Of a stretch of 64,000 bases of DNA, positions 62,269 through 64,000 are shown one piece after another. The notes beneath the pieces are model-generated. The model was not told the DNA's origin, did not search any database, and worked only from the letters and a program-made list of their open reading frames with translations. The stretch covers positions 186,001-250,000 of the forward strand of contig DATAJP010000001.1 in NCBI GenBank assembly GCA_036262055.1, in the 5' to 3' direction. Made by a program: the position numbers and the translations under genes. Position 1 is the stretch's first letter. The number at the start of each line of letters is the position of its first letter. The DNA is from Ignavibacteria bacterium. GTDB lineage: Bacteria > Bacteroidota > Ignavibacteria > Tepidaquicellales > Tepidaquicellaceae.

Positions 62269-64000
62269 ATGTCAAGGTCATATCCGTTAGAAAAGACAAG
62301 AAATATAGGGATTTCAGCGCACATCGATGCAGGTAAAACTACAACTACCGAAAGAATTCTATATTATACAGGAAGAACCCATCGTCTTGGTGAAGTGCAC
62401 GAAGGTGCTGCAACCATGGACTGGATGGAGCAGGAAAAAGAAAGAGGTATAACAATTACTTCTGCTGCTACTACATGTTTCTGGAGAGATAACAGAATTA
62501 ATATTATCGATACACCGGGACACGTTGACTTTACTGCAGAAGTTGAGCGTTCATTGAGAGTTCTTGATGGTGCAGTTGCATTATTCTGCGCGGTTGGTGG
62601 TGTTGAGCCGCAATCAGAAACCGTCTGGAGACAGATGGATAAGTACAAAGTTCCGAGAATTGCATTCGTGAACAAGATGGACAGAATAGGAGCGGATTTC
62701 TTCAATGTAATCCAGATGATGAAAGACCGTTTGAAAGCTAACGCTGTGCCGATTCAATTACCAATCGGTCAGGGAGATTTATTCGTTGGTCTTATCGATT
62801 TGATTGATATGAAAGCAAGAATGTTCAACGAGGACAGCTTAGGCGCGACATTTGAAGATGCCGAAATTCCTGATGCATATAAAGAGCAGGCAAATGAATA
62901 CAGACAGAAACTGCTTGAAGCTGTTTCTGACGTAGATGATACATTACTTGAAAAATTTCTCGAGGGTAAAGAAATTACCCACGAAGAAGTTATGAACGTA
63001 TTAAGAAAAGCTACTATTGACATAAAGATTATTCCTGTATTATGCGGTTCTTCGTTTAAGAATAAAGGTGTTCAGAACTTGCTTGATGATGTTATCGATT
63101 TATTGCCTTCACCATTAGATGTGAAAGACGGTAAAATCGAAGGGCATCATTTACATACAGATGACCATATATATAGAAGAGTTGCCGATGATGAGAAATT
63201 TACAGCATTGGCGTTTAAGATTATGACAGACCCGTTTGTGGGTAAGCTTACATTCTTCAGAGTTTATTCAGGTGTTGCAGAGGCGGGAAGCTACGTTTAC
63301 AATTCTGTTTCAGGAAAGAAAGAAAGAGTCGGCAGATTGCTTCAGATGCATGCAAACCACAGAGAAGAAATTAAGAAAGTGTATTCTGGTGACATAGCGG
63401 CAGCAGTCGGATTGAAAAGCACAAGAACAGGTGATACTCTTTGTGATGAGTCAGACCCGATTGTTCTTGAGAAAATTACATTCCCTGAGCCGGTTATTCA
63501 GATTGCTATCGAGCCGAAAACAAAAGCTGACCAGGATAAACTTGGTGAGTCTCTTGCAAAGCTTTCAGATGAGGATCCGACTTTCAGAGTAAGTTCAGAT
63601 GAAGAAACAGGACAGACTTTAATTGCAGGTATGGGTGAGCTTCACCTTGAGATCATTGTTGACAGATTAAAAAGAGAATTTAAAGTTGATGCAAACGTTG
63701 GTAAGCCTCAGGTAGCATATAAAGAAACGATTAAGAAGAAAGTTGTTCAGGAAGGTAAATTCATCAGACAGTCAGGCGGTAGAGGTCAATTTGGACACGT
63801 ATGGCTTGAAATCGAACCGAATGAAAAAGGAAAAGGATATATTTTTGAAAATGCGATTGTCGGTGGTGTTATTCCGAAAGAATACATTCCGAAAGTATCT
63901 GAAGGTATTATAGAAGCTATGAAGAACGGTGTTCTTGCAGGTTATCCTGTTGAGGACGTCAAGGTAAAATTATTTGACGGTTCATATCACGATGTTGACT
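62269..64000 (+). CDS. fusA: Elongation factor G (3' truncated by window)
   Basis: 577 residues are visible of about 695. All GTPase motifs are present: [39 protein letters not shown] and the GSS loop. Domain II follows and domain IV begins ([24 protein letters not shown]). EF-G drives translocation and ribosome recycling. ATG 62269 is preceded by AAGGAA. The frame is open to the window end. It is the third gene of the str operon; tuf would be expected next or elsewhere. Confidence 0.97.
   Translation, partial: MSRSYPLEKTRNIGISAHIDAGKTTTTERILYYTGRTHRLGEVHEGAATMDWMEQEKERGITITSAATTCFWRDNRINIIDTPGHVDFTAEVERSLRVLDGAVALFCAVGGVEPQSETVWRQMDKYKVPRIAFVNKMDRIGADFFNVIQMMKDRLKANAVPIQLPIGQGDLFVGLIDLIDMKARMFNEDSLGATFEDAEIPDAYKEQANEYRQKLLEAVSDVDDTLLEKFLEGKEITHEEVMNVLRKATIDIKIIPVLCGSSFKNKGVQNLLDDVIDLLPSPLDVKDGKIEGHHLHTDDHIYRRVADDEKFTALAFKIMTDPFVGKLTFFRVYSGVAEAGSYVYNSVSGKKERVGRLLQMHANHREEIKKVYSGDIAAAVGLKSTRTGDTLCDESDPIVLEKITFPEPVIQIAIEPKTKADQDKLGESLAKLSDEDPTFRVSSDEETGQTLIAGMGELHLEIIVDRLKREFKVDANVGKPQVAYKETIKKKVVQEGKFIRQSGGRGQFGHVWLEIEPNEKGKGYIFENAIVGGVIPKEYIPKVSEGIIEAMKNGVLAGYPVEDVKVKLFDGSYHDVD

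Overview
The window is A+T-rich chromosomal DNA from a Gram-negative bacterium of the Bacteroidota/Chlorobiota/Ignavibacteriota group, most likely an Ignavibacteria-like lineage. Seven large exported proteins end in the same roughly 80-residue type IX secretion (T9SS) sorting domain that opens with a QNYPNPFNP-like motif, and there are TonB-dependent and PorV-like outer-membrane barrels and many type I signal peptides ending in AQ/SQ. Several promoters look like ordinary sigma-70 sites (TTGAAA/TTGAAT-17 bp-TATAAT-like) rather than the Bacteroidota -33/-7 type, which fits the Ignavibacteria/Chlorobi side. I cannot name a species from the sequence alone. No rRNA, prophage, CRISPR array or classical insertion sequence is visible.

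Layout. 1-1.4 kb: end of a family 2 glycosyltransferase gene and a nitrilase-superfamily amidase. 1.5-4.4 kb: hrcA-grpE-dnaJ heat-shock operon. 4.4-9.1 kb: a helically phased array of TTAACA/TTACAT repeats, then a TonB-dependent receptor and a T9SS-exported protein. 9.2-9.4 kb: a free-standing tRNA-Ala-like gene with an enlarged anticodon arm, own promoter and terminator. 9.5-15 kb: a metallophosphoesterase, pyrophosphatase, yebC-ruvC-ruvA, recJ and tRNA-Leu. 15-20 kb: an ABC ATPase coupled to an outer-membrane barrel, an RsbW-like ATPase, malate dehydrogenase, rplU-rpmA. 20-40 kb: mostly envelope and secreted proteins (serine hydrolase, Ycf48-type propellers, MsrBA, an exported truncated haemoglobin, a desaturase, a GH81 laminarinase, SBBP and FG-GAP propellers) plus tRNA-Ala(GGC).

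40-52 kb is a housekeeping block: a small lysine-rich DUF6496 protein, PAP2 phosphatase, a cystathionine beta-synthase/gamma-lyase pair split by an inverted-repeat-bounded GxxExxY cassette, lysS, an RluB-like pseudouridine synthase, scpB-scpA, a MazF-like toxin pair, PPK2, and cdaA-pcm-yigZ. 52-60 kb is again outer membrane/secretion. 61.3 kb to the end is the str operon rpsL-rpsG-fusA, with fusA cut by the window edge.

The candidates most worth following are the tRNA-Ala-like RNA at 9238-9319, the GxxExxY cassette bounded by perfect 17-bp inverted repeats at 42534-42963, and the Pho-box-like array at 4413-4516. A promoter-leader-terminator arrangement ahead of the secreted propeller gene at 21824 could be an attenuator or a small RNA.
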